A DNA stretch of 34,176 nucleotides from CAZLPZ01 sp964561535 (GCA_964561535.1 CAZLPZ010000017.1:1-34176), one strand, 5' to 3'; positions 1 through 8,403 are shown, counted from the first letter of the stretch. Numbers and translations are program-made. Notes: generated by a model not told the origin, from the sequence alone.

Positions 1-16
1 GACTGCTCTTACGTTA

Positions 17-811
17 CTATTCTTCTCCGCCTCCATGCGGTTCCATCCCCATCGCGTGAAAACCGCAATCAACATAATGCAATTCACCCGTCACACCAGA
101 TGACAGCGGCGACAATAGATACAGCGCGGCATTCCCGATTTCAGACAGTTCCAATGACCGCCGCAGAGGCGTTGTATTTTCAGCCGTTTTAAACGTACGT
201 CGTGCCGACCCAATCGCCGATCCGGCAAGGGTGCGCATCGGTCCCGCCGAAATTGTATTGACCCGCAATCCTTGTGGCCCAAAATCGGCGGCCAAGTACC
301 GCGTTGATGCCTCGAGCGCAGCTTTTGCCACCCCCATCACGTTATAATTTGGGATCACGCGTTCTGATCCAATGTATGACAACGTGACCATCGACCCGCC
401 GGGGTTCATAATCGCCGCTGCACGCCTTGCGACCGACATCCAGGAATAACAACTGATATGCATCGTATTTAAAAAATTATCGAGAGTCGTGTCACAAAAC
501 CGACCCTTTAATTCTTCTTTGTTCGAATATGCAACCGCGTGAACGATAAAATCAATCTTGCCCACTTGTTTGTACAGGTCGGTAAACACGCGGTCCAAAT
601 CAGATTCATTTGTGACATCACAATCCAAAACAACTTTAGACCCAAGTGATTCCGCCAATGGAATTACCCGTTTCCCAAAGGCCTCGCCCTGGTACGTGAA
701 CGCGAGTTCCGCGCCCGCATTATGCAACGCCTCGGCAATGCCCCACGCGATCGAATGATCATTCGCCACGCCCATAATCAGGCCTTTTTTATTAGACATT
801 AGGTTGTTCAT
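17..811 (-). CDS. fabI: Enoyl-[acyl-carrier-protein] reductase, FabI type
   Basis: Reduces trans-2-enoyl-ACP with NAD(P)H in the last step of each type II fatty-acid elongation cycle, in the cytoplasm. It is a short-chain dehydrogenase with an N-terminal glycine-rich nucleotide fold (GVANDHSIAWGIA) and the FabI-specific active site LSYIG...NYNVMGVAK, a Tyr-x6-Lys pair that marks FabI rather than FabG. Length (about 264 aa) is normal. Start choice: an ATG at 820 overlaps the fabB stop (ATGA) but has GAGGG (821-825) directly against it. The ATG at 811 has the same GAGGG at a workable 9-nt spacing, so 811 is preferred; 799 is a third option. Translationally coupled to fabB upstream. Family certain, start less so. 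Confidence 0.95.
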   Translation of the reverse strand: MNNLMSNKKGLIMGVANDHSIAWGIAEALHNAGAELAFTYQGEAFGKRVIPLAESLGSKVVLDCDVTNESDLDRVFTDLYKQVGKIDFIVHAVAYSNKEELKGRFCDTTLDNFLNTMHISCYSWMSVARRAAAIMNPGGSMVTLSYIGSERVIPNYNVMGVAKAALEASTRYLAADFGPQGLRVNTISAGPMRTLAGSAIGSARRTFKTAENTTPLRRSLELSEIGNAALYLLSPLSSGVTGELHYVDCGFHAMGMEPHGGGEE

Positions 812-816
812 GGCGA

Positions 817-2052
817 TCATCCCTCTACTTTGCTAAACGCCAACGAACAATTCGTGCCGCCGAATCCAAACGAGTTCGAGAGAACATGCTCGAGGCTCAT
901 GTTATCCATCCGCTCGGTCACAATCGGTGCCCCAACGGCACCTTGGTCCAATGTTTCAATATTTATACTGGGGCAGATGAAGTTATGCTGCATCATAAGC
1001 ATGCAATAAATGGCTTCTTGTACGCCTGTGGCCCCCAATGAATGGCCCGTCATGGATTTTGTCGAACTGATATACGGCAATTTATCACCAAATACGCGGC
1101 GGATCGCATCCAGTTCGGTGATATCACCTACCCCCGTTGATGTGCCGTGGGTGTTGATATAGGTGATATCACCAGCAACGGTTGAGCGTGCGAGTTTCAT
1201 ACAGCGTTCCGCGCCCTCGCCACTGGGGGCAACCATGTCATATCCGTCAGACGTTGCGGCATAACCCGTGAGTTCCGCGTAAATTTTTGCCCCACGCGCG
1301 CGCGCATGGTTATATTCTTCAAGAACAATAATCCCACCACCGCCTGCAATAATAAACCCATCACGATTGGCATCATAGGCACGCGATGCACGTTCGGGGG
1401 TGTCATTATACTTGGATGACATCGCACCCATCGCATCAAACAGGCATGAGAGTGTCCAATCGAGTTCTTCACCGCCGCCCGCAAACATCACATCTTGCTT
1501 GCCCATCATAATGACCTCGGCGGCATTTCCAATACAATGCGCCGACGTTGAACACGCGGACGAGATGGAATAACTCATACCTTTAATTTTAAAATTCGTG
1601 GCGGCGGTGGCCGAACATGTTGACGACATGCAGCGCGGCACCATAAACGGACCCACACGTTTAGGAGATCCATTTGCACGCGTAATGTCCGCTGCTTCAA
1701 CTTGATTCCGAGTGGACGGCCCACCCGACCCCACAATAATACCCGTGCGTTCATTCGATACTTCCGTTTCAGTCAGACCGGAATCAGCGACCGCTTGTTC
1801 CATCGCCAAATGAACATAGGCTGCCGAATCACCCATAAATCGTTTGAGACGACGATCGACAACAGCATCCAAATCAAGTGCAGGTTTTCCGTAAACTTGG
1901 GACTTAAAGCCTTTTTCAGCGTAATCCGGGGCGAAACTTAGGCCCGATCGACCTGATTTTAAAGAATCTAAAACGGCATCGACCGAATTGCCAATACACG
2001 AGATAATACCAAGACCGGTGACAACCACGCGGCGCGGAAGAAATTGAGACAT
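817..2052 (-). CDS. fabB: 3-oxoacyl-[acyl-carrier-protein] synthase I (KAS I)
   Basis: Condenses acyl-ACP with malonyl-ACP; KAS I is the enzyme that elongates the cis-3 unsaturated intermediate made by FabA, so it is needed for unsaturated fatty acids. The 411-aa protein shows the Cys-His-His thiolase-fold triad: Cys167 in SSACSTSAHC, His302 in NTHGTSTGVGD and His337 in KSMTGHSLGATG, with Lys332 nearby. The sequence around Cys167 is FabB-like rather than FabF-like. The ATG at 2052 is preceded by AAAGGA about 10 nt upstream. The end overlaps the fabI reading frame, so the two form an operon. fabA diverges from the same intergenic region. Confidence 0.95.
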   Translation of the reverse strand: MSQFLPRRVVVTGLGIISCIGNSVDAVLDSLKSGRSGLSFAPDYAEKGFKSQVYGKPALDLDAVVDRRLKRFMGDSAAYVHLAMEQAVADSGLTETEVSNERTGIIVGSGGPSTRNQVEAADITRANGSPKRVGPFMVPRCMSSTCSATAATNFKIKGMSYSISSACSTSAHCIGNAAEVIMMGKQDVMFAGGGEELDWTLSCLFDAMGAMSSKYNDTPERASRAYDANRDGFIIAGGGGIIVLEEYNHARARGAKIYAELTGYAATSDGYDMVAPSGEGAERCMKLARSTVAGDITYINTHGTSTGVGDITELDAIRRVFGDKLPYISSTKSMTGHSLGATGVQEAIYCMLMMQHNFICPSINIETLDQGAVGAPIVTERMDNMSLEHVLSNSFGFGGTNCSLAFSKVEG

Positions 2053-2082
2053 AAGACAAATATCCTTTCAACAGTGCCCCTT

Positions 2083-2110
2083 CTTATAGCAGAAGATCTG
2101 AAAAACGCAA
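2083..2110 (-). promoter_or_regulatory. Probable sigma-70 promoter of fabB-fabI
   Basis: On the minus strand, TTGCGT (2110-2105) and TATAAG (2088-2083) are separated by 16 bp. They lie 31 nt upstream of the fabB ATG, leaving room for the AAAGGA ribosome site. Identified by consensus only. Confidence 0.5.
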
Positions 2111-2178
2111 AACGACATCTTAAATTTAAGCAATTAACATAATTATATTGCGAGTTTGCGAAAAAAACGACGTGGGGC

Positions 2179-2208
2179 TTGAATTCTCCCCCGGACTTAC
2201 CGTATAGT
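2179..2208 (+). promoter_or_regulatory. Probable promoter of fabA giving a leaderless mRNA
   Basis: TTGAAT (2179-2184), an 18-bp spacer and TATAGT (2203-2208). The expected transcription start, about 7 nt after the -10 box, is the A of the fabA ATG at 2215. No Shine-Dalgarno sequence precedes that ATG. A longer reading frame begins at a TTG that is part of the -35 box, so it is unlikely to be the true start. Confidence 0.5.
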
Positions 2209-2214
2209 CTGGGC

Positions 2215-2784
2215 ATGATTACATCATTATCTGCCCAAACTGCTCAGCAATCTTTCGGGGAAAAGGCATCTTTTTCCTATGATGACCTTATTGCCTGTGG
2301 CGAAGGCCGCATGTTCGGCCAGGGAAATGCAAAATTACCCCTGCCGCCGATGCTGATGTTTGATCGGATTACCTTAATTTCTGCTGATGGTGGTAAATAT
2401 GGTAAAGGTGTCATCGAAGCCGAACTCGATATCAACCCGGATTTATGGTTCTTTGCATGCCATTTTAAAGGCGACCCCGTCATGCCAGGATGCCTGGGCC
2501 TTGATGCATTGTGGCAACTCGTGGGATTTTACCTCGGCTGGATCGGTGGATCTGGATCGGGTCGAGCTTTAGGTCTTGGTGAACTCAAACTAACCGGCCA
2601 AGTCGTCCCTGAAACCAAAAAAGTTAAATATATTCTGAACCTAAAACGCGTGATCAATCGCCGGTTGGTAATGGGCATTGCCGATGGCGAAATGTATGCC
2701 GATGGCGTTTTAATTTATGAAGCCACCGATTTAAAAGTTGGCCTGTTTGAAAACACCCGTGCCCTCTCGTCCCCCGGCGCATAA
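2215..2784 (+). CDS. fabA: 3-hydroxydecanoyl-[acyl-carrier-protein] dehydratase/isomerase
   Basis: Dehydrates 3-hydroxyacyl-ACP and, at C10, isomerises trans-2- to cis-3-decenoyl-ACP, the branch point to unsaturated fatty acids. The core ELDINPDLWFFACHFKGDP and the stretch VMPGCLGLDALWQLVGFYLGW are near-identical to the known enzyme. Counting from the ATG at 2215, the catalytic pair is His83 and Asp97, with the same 14-residue spacing as His70/Asp84 of E. coli FabA. The 189-aa protein has a slightly longer N-terminus than E. coli (172 aa). A TTG 36 nt upstream would extend it but overlaps the promoter. It diverges from fabB-fabI, with which it works; the three are often adjacent in alphaproteobacteria. 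Confidence 0.95.
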   Translation: MITSLSAQTAQQSFGEKASFSYDDLIACGEGRMFGQGNAKLPLPPMLMFDRITLISADGGKYGKGVIEAELDINPDLWFFACHFKGDPVMPGCLGLDALWQLVGFYLGWIGGSGSGRALGLGELKLTGQVVPETKKVKYILNLKRVINRRLVMGIADGEMYADGVLIYEATDLKVGLFENTRALSSPGA

Positions 2785-2835
2785 TCCTCCTAGATAGTAT
2801 CGCCAGGGGTTTTTCCAAAAAACGATAAACCGCTC

Positions 2836-2864
2836 TTGCGGATCTGGGCATAATCTGTTAGAAA
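2836..2864 (+). promoter_or_regulatory. Possible promoter of tRNA-Pro
   Basis: TTGCGG (2836-2841), 17 bp, then TAGAAA (2859-2864), ending 18 nt before the tRNA 5' end. The -10 box is a poor match, so this is tentative. Confidence 0.25.
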
Positions 2865-2882
2865 ATGCCTACTTTTCAATGT

Positions 2883-2959
2883 CGGAGTGTGGCGCAGCCC
2901 GGTAGCGCACTTGCATGGGGTGCAAGGGGTCGCAAGTTCGAATCTTGTCACTCCGACCA
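2883..2959 (+). tRNA. tRNA-Pro (anticodon GGG)
   Basis: A complete 77-nt cloverleaf. Acceptor arms are CGGAGTG (2883-2889) and CACTCCG (2949-2955), with discriminator A and an encoded CCA (2957-2959). The D arm is of the form GGCGCAGCCCGGTAGCGC. The anticodon stem is CTTGC/GCAAG with loop ATGGGGT, giving anticodon GGG at 2917-2919. The T arm contains GTTCGAAT. It reads CCC proline codons. It stands alone between fabA and the next gene. Confidence 0.95.
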
Positions 2960-3066
2960 TTTGAAAGGCTTTTCCTGATGGGTGCATCTCCCCTCGACAC
3001 AATCATCCTGAACCGATATTATGAAACAACGTCATGTCATCGAACTTCCCTCTTTTAAAGGCGAGA

Positions 3067-3072
3067 TATACT
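3067..3072 (+). promoter_or_regulatory. Candidate -10 box of the kinase-ParB/Srx gene (leaderless)
   Basis: TATACT ends 6 nt before the ATG at 3078, the position expected for a transcript starting at or next to the start codon. No convincing -35 hexamer is seen 16-18 bp upstream. An AAAGGCGAG at 3057-3065 is about 12 nt from the ATG and could be a distant ribosome site if transcription starts further up. Confidence 0.35.
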
Positions 3073-3077
3073 CTTAA

Positions 3078-4001
3078 ATGCCAATTCCTGGAACACAGAC
3101 AGGGCCAAAAATTATTTCCCTGACCGGCGATTTGGGCAGCGGAAAATCGACGGTTGGAGAATTTCTCGCCCAAAAATGGGGGGTTCATCGTCATTATGCC
3201 GGTGGGTGGCTGCGGGCCTGGGGGGCGGAGCGCGGCATGAATATTTTAGAAGCCAGCGAAGCCGCGGCCAAAGACCCCACAATTGACGACCAAATCGACG
3301 CCGCATTTAAAGAAATGGCAAAATCTGGGGCCGACGGCATTGCCGAAGGACGCGTCGCCTGGCATTTTCTGCCTCAATCTTTTAAAATTAAATTAACCGT
3401 TTGCCCACGCCTTGCCGCTGAACGAATTTACCGCGACAAAAAACGAAAAAACGAATCCGTCGATACACCCGACAAAATTATCGATAGTATCCGCGCACGT
3501 AAAGATAATGAGATTGATCGTTATCAAAAACTCTATGGCATTAACATGGAGAATGACGGGAATTATAATTTGATCATTGATACCAGTTCCGTCAGCGCGA
3601 ATGATGTCGTAGCCTTGATCGATCGTCTGTCCCCTCAATTTTTCAGTGGTGAACATATCGAAAAACATTGGATTTCGCCAAGGTCCCTGTACCCCAGCGT
3701 CATACCGCGCGTCACCGATCAAGGCCTTGATTTACCGCCCGATGAATTCGACCATGTACCCATTACTGTGATCGATATCAATCGGTTATATTTAATTGTG
3801 GATGGGCATCAACGAACCTCGCGCGCCGTGATGGCCGGTGTGCCGTTTATCCCAGTACGGGCCGTGCATGCGTGGGAAACTGTCCCCGGACGGGATATGA
3901 CAGGCATTGATTTTTATCGGGCTCAATTGGATTTTGAAGCCATCCAAGAATGGTCCAAGGTCCATGGATTTAATTATTTGTTGATGCCGGAGCGACCATG
4001 A
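3078..4001 (+). CDS. Cytidylate-kinase-like P-loop domain fused to a ParB/sulfiredoxin-like domain
   Basis: A 307-aa two-domain protein. Residues 11-185 resemble the archaeal-type cytidylate kinase (CmkB/Cytidylate_kin2): Walker A GDLGSGKST (17-25), an ERGM...DPTIDDQID segment (51-74), AEGR (89-92) and the lid-like segment IRARKDNEIDRYQKLYG. Residues about 195-265 contain PRSLYP and IVDGHQRTSRAVMAGVPFIPVR, the fold signature of ParB/sulfiredoxin-like domains (compare the DGHHR motif of free-serine kinases and ParB CTPases). The likely activity is nucleotide phosphorylation; what the second domain binds is unknown. The stop overlaps the next start (ATGA), so it is coupled to the S66 peptidase. 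I do not recognise this fusion as a named family. Confidence 0.75.
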   Translation: MPIPGTQTGPKIISLTGDLGSGKSTVGEFLAQKWGVHRHYAGGWLRAWGAERGMNILEASEAAAKDPTIDDQIDAAFKEMAKSGADGIAEGRVAWHFLPQSFKIKLTVCPRLAAERIYRDKKRKNESVDTPDKIIDSIRARKDNEIDRYQKLYGINMENDGNYNLIIDTSSVSANDVVALIDRLSPQFFSGEHIEKHWISPRSLYPSVIPRVTDQGLDLPPDEFDHVPITVIDINRLYLIVDGHQRTSRAVMAGVPFIPVRAVHAWETVPGRDMTGIDFYRAQLDFEAIQEWSKVHGFNYLLMPERP

Positions 4002-4885
4002 GTAAAAAACCAACCTTTGGGATTTGTTCGCCGTCAAGTTATGTACGACCGGATTGGCTTGATCAAGGAATCCAAAAATTGGGCGATTTAGAACATGAAA
4101 TGGTGATACATCCCCAAACCTATGGACGCCTCGGCCAAACACAACTTGGGGGAACAGTCGAGGAAAGAGTTTCGGCCCTATATGATCTTTGTGATGATCC
4201 AAAAGTAGATATTGTTATGCCATCGACAGGAGGCCAGGGTTCAACGCATCTTTTGGATAAGATTGATTTTAAAAAAATTAAAAAACCTATTTGTGGCTAT
4301 AGTGATACAACAGCGCTTATCAATGCCGCATATGCTCAAACAGGTATAGTCCAATATCATGGCCCCCATGTAACGACATTTAGGTCGCATCGCTATCACG
4401 AAGACATGTATAATATAATGCATTCTATTTTAAATGGCATGGCAGAGAATATTTTTTTGACAGGATCAACTATCAGTAAACCGGGCGTCGACACTGGACG
4501 ATTAATCGGTGGTAATTTGATTGTATTTCAACACTTACTTCATACGGCATGGTGCCCCGATCTGGACGGTGCCATTTTGTTTTTTGAAGATGTGGGTGAT
4601 GAATTATCATCCATTGATCGCACATTAAACTACTTCCGTCTTCTTGGGTTATTCGATCGCGCGGCTGGTCTGATATTTGGGCAATTTACAGATATGAAAG
4701 ACACCGGTCGCCCATTTGGGTTCACAGTTGATGAAATTATTGCGAACCATACGCGGAATGCACGATGCCCCATCGTCACCAACGCCCCGTTTGGACATGG
4801 CGGGTTGTTGACCACTTTTCCGGTGGGGGCGGTGGCGACCCTTGACGCCCGTCAAGGCACGCCGACCCTAACCCTAGCAAAATAA
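3998..4885 (+). CDS. S66 family peptidase (LD-carboxypeptidase / MccF-like)
   Basis: Serine peptidase of family S66, whose members either trim the L,D bond of murein tetrapeptides in recycling (LdcA) or cleave aminoacyl-nucleotide antibiotics (MccF). Length (295 aa) is normal. The triad is visible: nucleophile Ser102 in GYSDTTAL, Glu197 in LFFEDVGDE and His267 in PFGHGG, with the family GQFTD near 228. There is no signal peptide, so it is cytoplasmic. It overlaps the upstream nucleotide-kinase-like gene by 4 bp; this makes a nucleotide-linked substrate worth considering, but murein recycling is the default reading. The two roles cannot be separated from motifs alone. Confidence 0.85.
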   Translation: MSKKPTFGICSPSSYVRPDWLDQGIQKLGDLEHEMVIHPQTYGRLGQTQLGGTVEERVSALYDLCDDPKVDIVMPSTGGQGSTHLLDKIDFKKIKKPICGYSDTTALINAAYAQTGIVQYHGPHVTTFRSHRYHEDMYNIMHSILNGMAENIFLTGSTISKPGVDTGRLIGGNLIVFQHLLHTAWCPDLDGAILFFEDVGDELSSIDRTLNYFRLLGLFDRAAGLIFGQFTDMKDTGRPFGFTVDEIIANHTRNARCPIVTNAPFGHGGLLTTFPVGAVATLDARQGTPTLTLAK

Positions 4886-4909
4886 AAACATACTCATTAA
4901 GAGGGAAAA

Positions 4910-5245
4910 ATGACTTTTGTGGTAACCGATGCTTGTATCAATTGTAAATACAGTGACTGTGTGATTGTCTGTCCGGTCGATTGCTTTTACGAGGGCGAAA
5001 ACATGTTGGTCATTCATCCCGATGAATGTATTGATTGCGGCGTATGCGTGCCCGAATGCCCGATTGATGCGATTGTCCCAGATACCGATAAACGTGCAGC
5101 GGCGTACCTGGAATTAAACCGTGAATACGCCACAAAATGGCCAAATATTACAACGCTAAAAGACCCGATGGAAAAAGCAGATATGTTCAAAGACGTCAAG
5201 GATAAGTACCCCAAATTTTTCTCGGATAAACCAGGGGCAGGATAA
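4910..5245 (+). CDS. fdxA: Seven-iron ferredoxin (3Fe-4S/4Fe-4S), FdxA family
   Basis: Small cytoplasmic electron carrier of 111 aa. Cys9, Cys17 and Cys50 should hold the 3Fe-4S cluster and Cys21, Cys40, Cys43 and Cys46 the 4Fe-4S cluster; Cys12 and Cys25 are extra. The core CPVDCFYEGENMLVIHPDEC and CIDCGVCVPECP, plus the helical tail after residue 60, are typical of alphaproteobacterial FdxA. The ATG has GAGGG 5 nt upstream. It lies 24 nt after the S66 peptidase gene and is probably co-transcribed with it. The converging plsC-like gene ends 4 bp away and no terminator is seen between them. Confidence 0.93.
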   Translation: MTFVVTDACINCKYSDCVIVCPVDCFYEGENMLVIHPDECIDCGVCVPECPIDAIVPDTDKRAAAYLELNREYATKWPNITTLKDPMEKADMFKDVKDKYPKFFSDKPGAG

Positions 5246-5249
5246 CACG

Positions 5250-6824
5250 TTACTGCACCGGCCAATAAAATCGACCGATCGATCCGATCTTGAACGGCCC
5301 CACATAAATTTTTTCGTTTTTAATTTTTAACGTAAGTGGCAATGTTTTTTCTCCCGTAATGAGATCTGTTTTACTCATTGTGCCGATGGCACCGGTAATA
5401 AATGATTTTCCCATCGGGTGATGCAGCATTTGAGAAAGAACATTTGAAATCACATCGGCATCATTAAATAGCAAATTCATTTGTATGTCTGGTTGAAGAG
5501 TCTCATCATATTGCAATGTTCCAGATCCTTGAAATACGGGTGTAAAATTACCCATCACGGGCCCATCAGCCTTAAAATGACGCAAGCGATAGACAACGCC
5601 GTAATCATATAATCGCTGAATATTCGGCTTTGTCCATGCAACCGGAAGCATATAAGGAATTTCAATATCCAACCGAAGGGCATTCATTATAAAGGTTTTA
5701 ATCTCTGATCTATTTGGGCGGCGTGTTGTCATTTTAAACCCAAATGGAAAATCAATAGTTGCATTCCGTGACCACAAAGGGAGAAAACGTACATCCAGAC
5801 GTGGAACGGCCATTTGGGCATCGGGGGTAAGAATTGTACCTGACCACTTCAAATGATATGAACCCGGGAATCCCGTCAGGCGAGGCCGCGGCTCCGTCAA
5901 TGTGATATGTTGATCCTGTGCCTGGTCCCACAAGATATTGATTTGTTTTTTAAACACGGACTGCCCGTAAAACCATCCAACGATATAAAGAATGATTAAA
6001 ACGGTCATCAACGCAACGCCATAATTTAAAAATTTTAAAAAACTTTTTTGAGAAAATTTTCTTTTTTCAAGATTCTCTGGCAACTCTTCTGATATCCTAT
6101 CTATTTTTGTCGATTGCGATAAACGCATAGAGGCAGTTTCAATAGATTCTTGTAACCGGGTCATGAAATTTAAACGATCAAGGCCCGGTTGGATTGGGGG
6201 CAGATATTGAAAAATGACACATCCACCAGATTTTAAAAACGCACGCCGTGGCCAGAATAACCCGGAATTTACAGCAACAGGAACAACAGAGACGCCCGAG
6301 GCCTGATACATTTCATAAATGCCCCGCTTATACGGTTTTGTCGCGGGTGTTTCATATAAACCCACACGCGTTCCTTGCGGAAAAATAATAGGTGTATACC
6401 CACGTGTCAGGGCATATTTCACACCCATCAACATTTTATTGAGTGCGGCACGTGGATCACCACGATTGATTCCGATATTTCCAGCCTTTGCCGCATACCA
6501 CCCCCACAAAGGAATCATCAATAGCTCACGTTTTAAAATAACAATGGGCCTTGAAAACAATAGCGGTAGTTTTAAAGTTTCATATGCCGACTGATGTTTC
6601 ATTGCAATAATATAAGGGCCAATCTTTGGCAAATTTTCGCGATCTATCTCACGGTAATCCAGGCCAAGGATATTTTTTTCAATAAGATAAACCCACCGAA
6701 AATACAAACGGATAAAGGGCCAATACACACGATCAGGCAAAATTAAGGATGGTAAAATCAGAATACCAATAAAAATGGTACCGACAAGGTAAACTAGATT
6801 AAATACAATGGATCGTATCATCAT
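5250..6824 (-). CDS. PlsC-type acyltransferase fused to a DUF2125 domain
   Basis: A 524-aa membrane protein. Residues 1-235 are a 1-acyl-glycerol-3-phosphate acyltransferase domain: a membrane segment at about 8-30, catalytic motif HQSAYE (77-82, the HX4D/E motif with Glu in place of Asp) and FPQGTR (148-153). It would acylate lysophosphatidate for phospholipid synthesis. After a charged linker, a second membrane helix (about 266-286) leads into a C-terminal region with GWFYGQ and TGFPGSYHLKWSG (317-329), the start of an alphaproteobacterial DUF2125 domain, presumably outside the cytoplasm. It overlaps the DUF218 gene by 4 bp. PlsC in this operon position is common; the fusion is unusual. A frameshift artefact is unlikely, since the frame is open throughout. 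Confidence 0.8.
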   Translation of the reverse strand: MMIRSIVFNLVYLVGTIFIGILILPSLILPDRVYWPFIRLYFRWVYLIEKNILGLDYREIDRENLPKIGPYIIAMKHQSAYETLKLPLLFSRPIVILKRELLMIPLWGWYAAKAGNIGINRGDPRAALNKMLMGVKYALTRGYTPIIFPQGTRVGLYETPATKPYKRGIYEMYQASGVSVVPVAVNSGLFWPRRAFLKSGGCVIFQYLPPIQPGLDRLNFMTRLQESIETASMRLSQSTKIDRISEELPENLEKRKFSQKSFLKFLNYGVALMTVLIILYIVGWFYGQSVFKKQINILWDQAQDQHITLTEPRPRLTGFPGSYHLKWSGTILTPDAQMAVPRLDVRFLPLWSRNATIDFPFGFKMTTRRPNRSEIKTFIMNALRLDIEIPYMLPVAWTKPNIQRLYDYGVVYRLRHFKADGPVMGNFTPVFQGSGTLQYDETLQPDIQMNLLFNDADVISNVLSQMLHHPMGKSFITGAIGTMSKTDLITGEKTLPLTLKIKNEKIYVGPFKIGSIGRFYWPVQ

Positions 6825-7441
6825 GATAAAATATTTTTTTGTAGAATTTCCTGAATAAGGTGAAGAAGCGTAACAAGCGTTTTATGGTATTCAGACAAAA
6901 CCAACCGCACACCTTTTCGACTAAACGGATCAAATTGAAGTGTTCGTACAGGCTGGCGATATAACGTAACATCCGGAATCACACGTTTCATCTCGAATAA
7001 AGTACGGGGCATATGATAAGTTGCCGTGATCACACGGATTGATTTTAAATGATATGTCTGCACCCATTCTTTTATTTCACGGGCATTACCAACGGTATCT
7101 CTTGCCTCGAACCCCAGATCAATACAGCACGGCATCACAACGGCTTTAACGCCGGATTCTTTAATTAAATCCGCAAGTCGTGTTTTTGGGTTAACCCCCG
7201 AAATCAAAAGCCGCGTACCCGGATGATCCAATAAAATATCAAACCCTGTCCGTACGCGATTATCACCCCCGGTTAAAACAACGATGCCCTCTGTTTTAAT
7301 CTCGGGTGATTTTGGAGTCATTACAACAATTGTTGTAAAAAAACTCGCAAGGCCCAAAGTCCATAAAATCGCCATTAAAAATAGTCCAACAAAAGCTGGA
7401 AAAATTATGAAGCTAAAAACTTTCCAAAATAATTTTATCAT
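6821..7441 (-). CDS. DUF218 (YdcF/SanA/ElyC-like) membrane protein
   Basis: An N-terminal membrane anchor (hydrophobic, roughly the first 40 residues) is followed by the DUF218 fold: VVLTGGDNR...G..LL, LLISGVNPKTR, then DLGFEARDTVGNAREI and VITATYHMPRTLFEM. Family members such as SanA and ElyC are linked to envelope integrity; the chemistry is not established. Start choice: ATG at 7441 comes 1 nt after the ftsX stop. An ATG at 7456 would overlap ftsX by 14 nt and add five residues. It is the third gene of the ftsE-ftsX-DUF218-plsC operon, and its stop overlaps the plsC-like start. Confidence 0.8.
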   Translation of the reverse strand: MIKLFWKVFSFIIFPAFVGLFLMAILWTLGLASFFTTIVVMTPKSPEIKTEGIVVLTGGDNRVRTGFDILLDHPGTRLLISGVNPKTRLADLIKESGVKAVVMPCCIDLGFEARDTVGNAREIKEWVQTYHLKSIRVITATYHMPRTLFEMKRVIPDVTLYRQPVRTLQFDPFSRKGVRLVLSEYHKTLVTLLHLIQEILQKNILS

Positions 7442-7442
7442 A

Positions 7443-8402
7443 TTAAGGCATTTCACCTAAACTGCGTAAAACGGTCATACGTGTAGTCACTACAGTTAAA
7501 ACAACCAGTAATGCGGGAATAATTAATAAGAATAAAAAAGAATATTCTGAAAGAAGTAACGAAGGAACCAATGATAAATCAATCGATCCCGCTAATTGAT
7601 CAATAATCATTAACGTCAACATCGCCCCAATGAACCCAACGCCTGCCCCCAATAAAGATACTTGGAATGCGTGTCGTTGGAATTGCCGCGCGATATATTC
7701 ATCTGCTGCACCAATTAAATGAAGAATTTCTAATTGTTCATGAAATGCCGCCATCCGTGCTCGCACGGCCCCCCCTACGGCCGTAATCGTCGTAAGCGCC
7801 GTGATAAATCCAATCAAATATGCCGAAAATGAAAATGTGCGGGTTAGCCGTAATACATCGCCCAACCACCCTTGGTGGGTTTCAACACGAATGTCTGGTG
7901 CAATAGCCAAAAGATCATTTCGTAATTGATCCGACATATTTTTTGCCGAATCATTTTTTTCAAACGTCACACTAATCAAAGTGGGAAGGTCAATTTGGCC
8001 CAGCACTTTATCATCCGACCCCAACCATGGTTCAACCATTTTGCCAACTTCTTTAGGTGTCTTGATTTGACTATCAACAATATCTCCTATTCGGTTTAAT
8101 ACGATATTAACACCCGTAATACGGGCCTGACGTTGATCATCGGTATATCGAACACCGTTTTGATCAGACCCCGGAATTTCAATTGTTGTATGATGTTCAA
8201 GACCTGACACCCATCGCCCCGCCATGCTGGTTAATACCAATCCAGCAGATGCCGACAGAATCGCCAAATATGTCATTAATCCAATCAACAAAATCAGAAA
8301 TCGATTTGCAGCATCATCATGAAACGGTAAATCATATTCACGTTTATTCGGAGCAAGGCCTAAAGGGGAACGACCAGCTTTGCGGCTAAAGAATTGGATC
8401 AT
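7443..8402 (-). CDS. ftsX: Cell-division ABC transporter permease FtsX
   Basis: Membrane partner of FtsE; the complex relays divisome status to periplasmic murein hydrolases or their activators. The 319-aa protein has the FtsX layout: a cytoplasmic N-terminus, TM1 (about 31-57), a periplasmic domain of about 130 residues, then three C-terminal helices (around FSAYLIGFITALTTITAV, LLGAGVGFIGAMLTLMI and FLFLLIIPALLVVLTVV). The ATG lies 1 nt after the ftsE stop, and GGAGGG inside the last ftsE codons serves as its ribosome site. Same operon as ftsE. Confidence 0.9.
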   Translation of the reverse strand: MIQFFSRKAGRSPLGLAPNKREYDLPFHDDAANRFLILLIGLMTYLAILSASAGLVLTSMAGRWVSGLEHHTTIEIPGSDQNGVRYTDDQRQARITGVNIVLNRIGDIVDSQIKTPKEVGKMVEPWLGSDDKVLGQIDLPTLISVTFEKNDSAKNMSDQLRNDLLAIAPDIRVETHQGWLGDVLRLTRTFSFSAYLIGFITALTTITAVGGAVRARMAAFHEQLEILHLIGAADEYIARQFQRHAFQVSLLGAGVGFIGAMLTLMIIDQLAGSIDLSLVPSLLLSEYSFLFLLIIPALLVVLTVVTTRMTVLRSLGEMP

Positions 8403-8403
8403 T

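Noticed and set aside
2790..3002. Minus-strand open frame containing GVTRFELATPCTP
   Set aside because: It is the antisense of tRNA-Pro, a common false protein; no ribosome site or family match otherwise.
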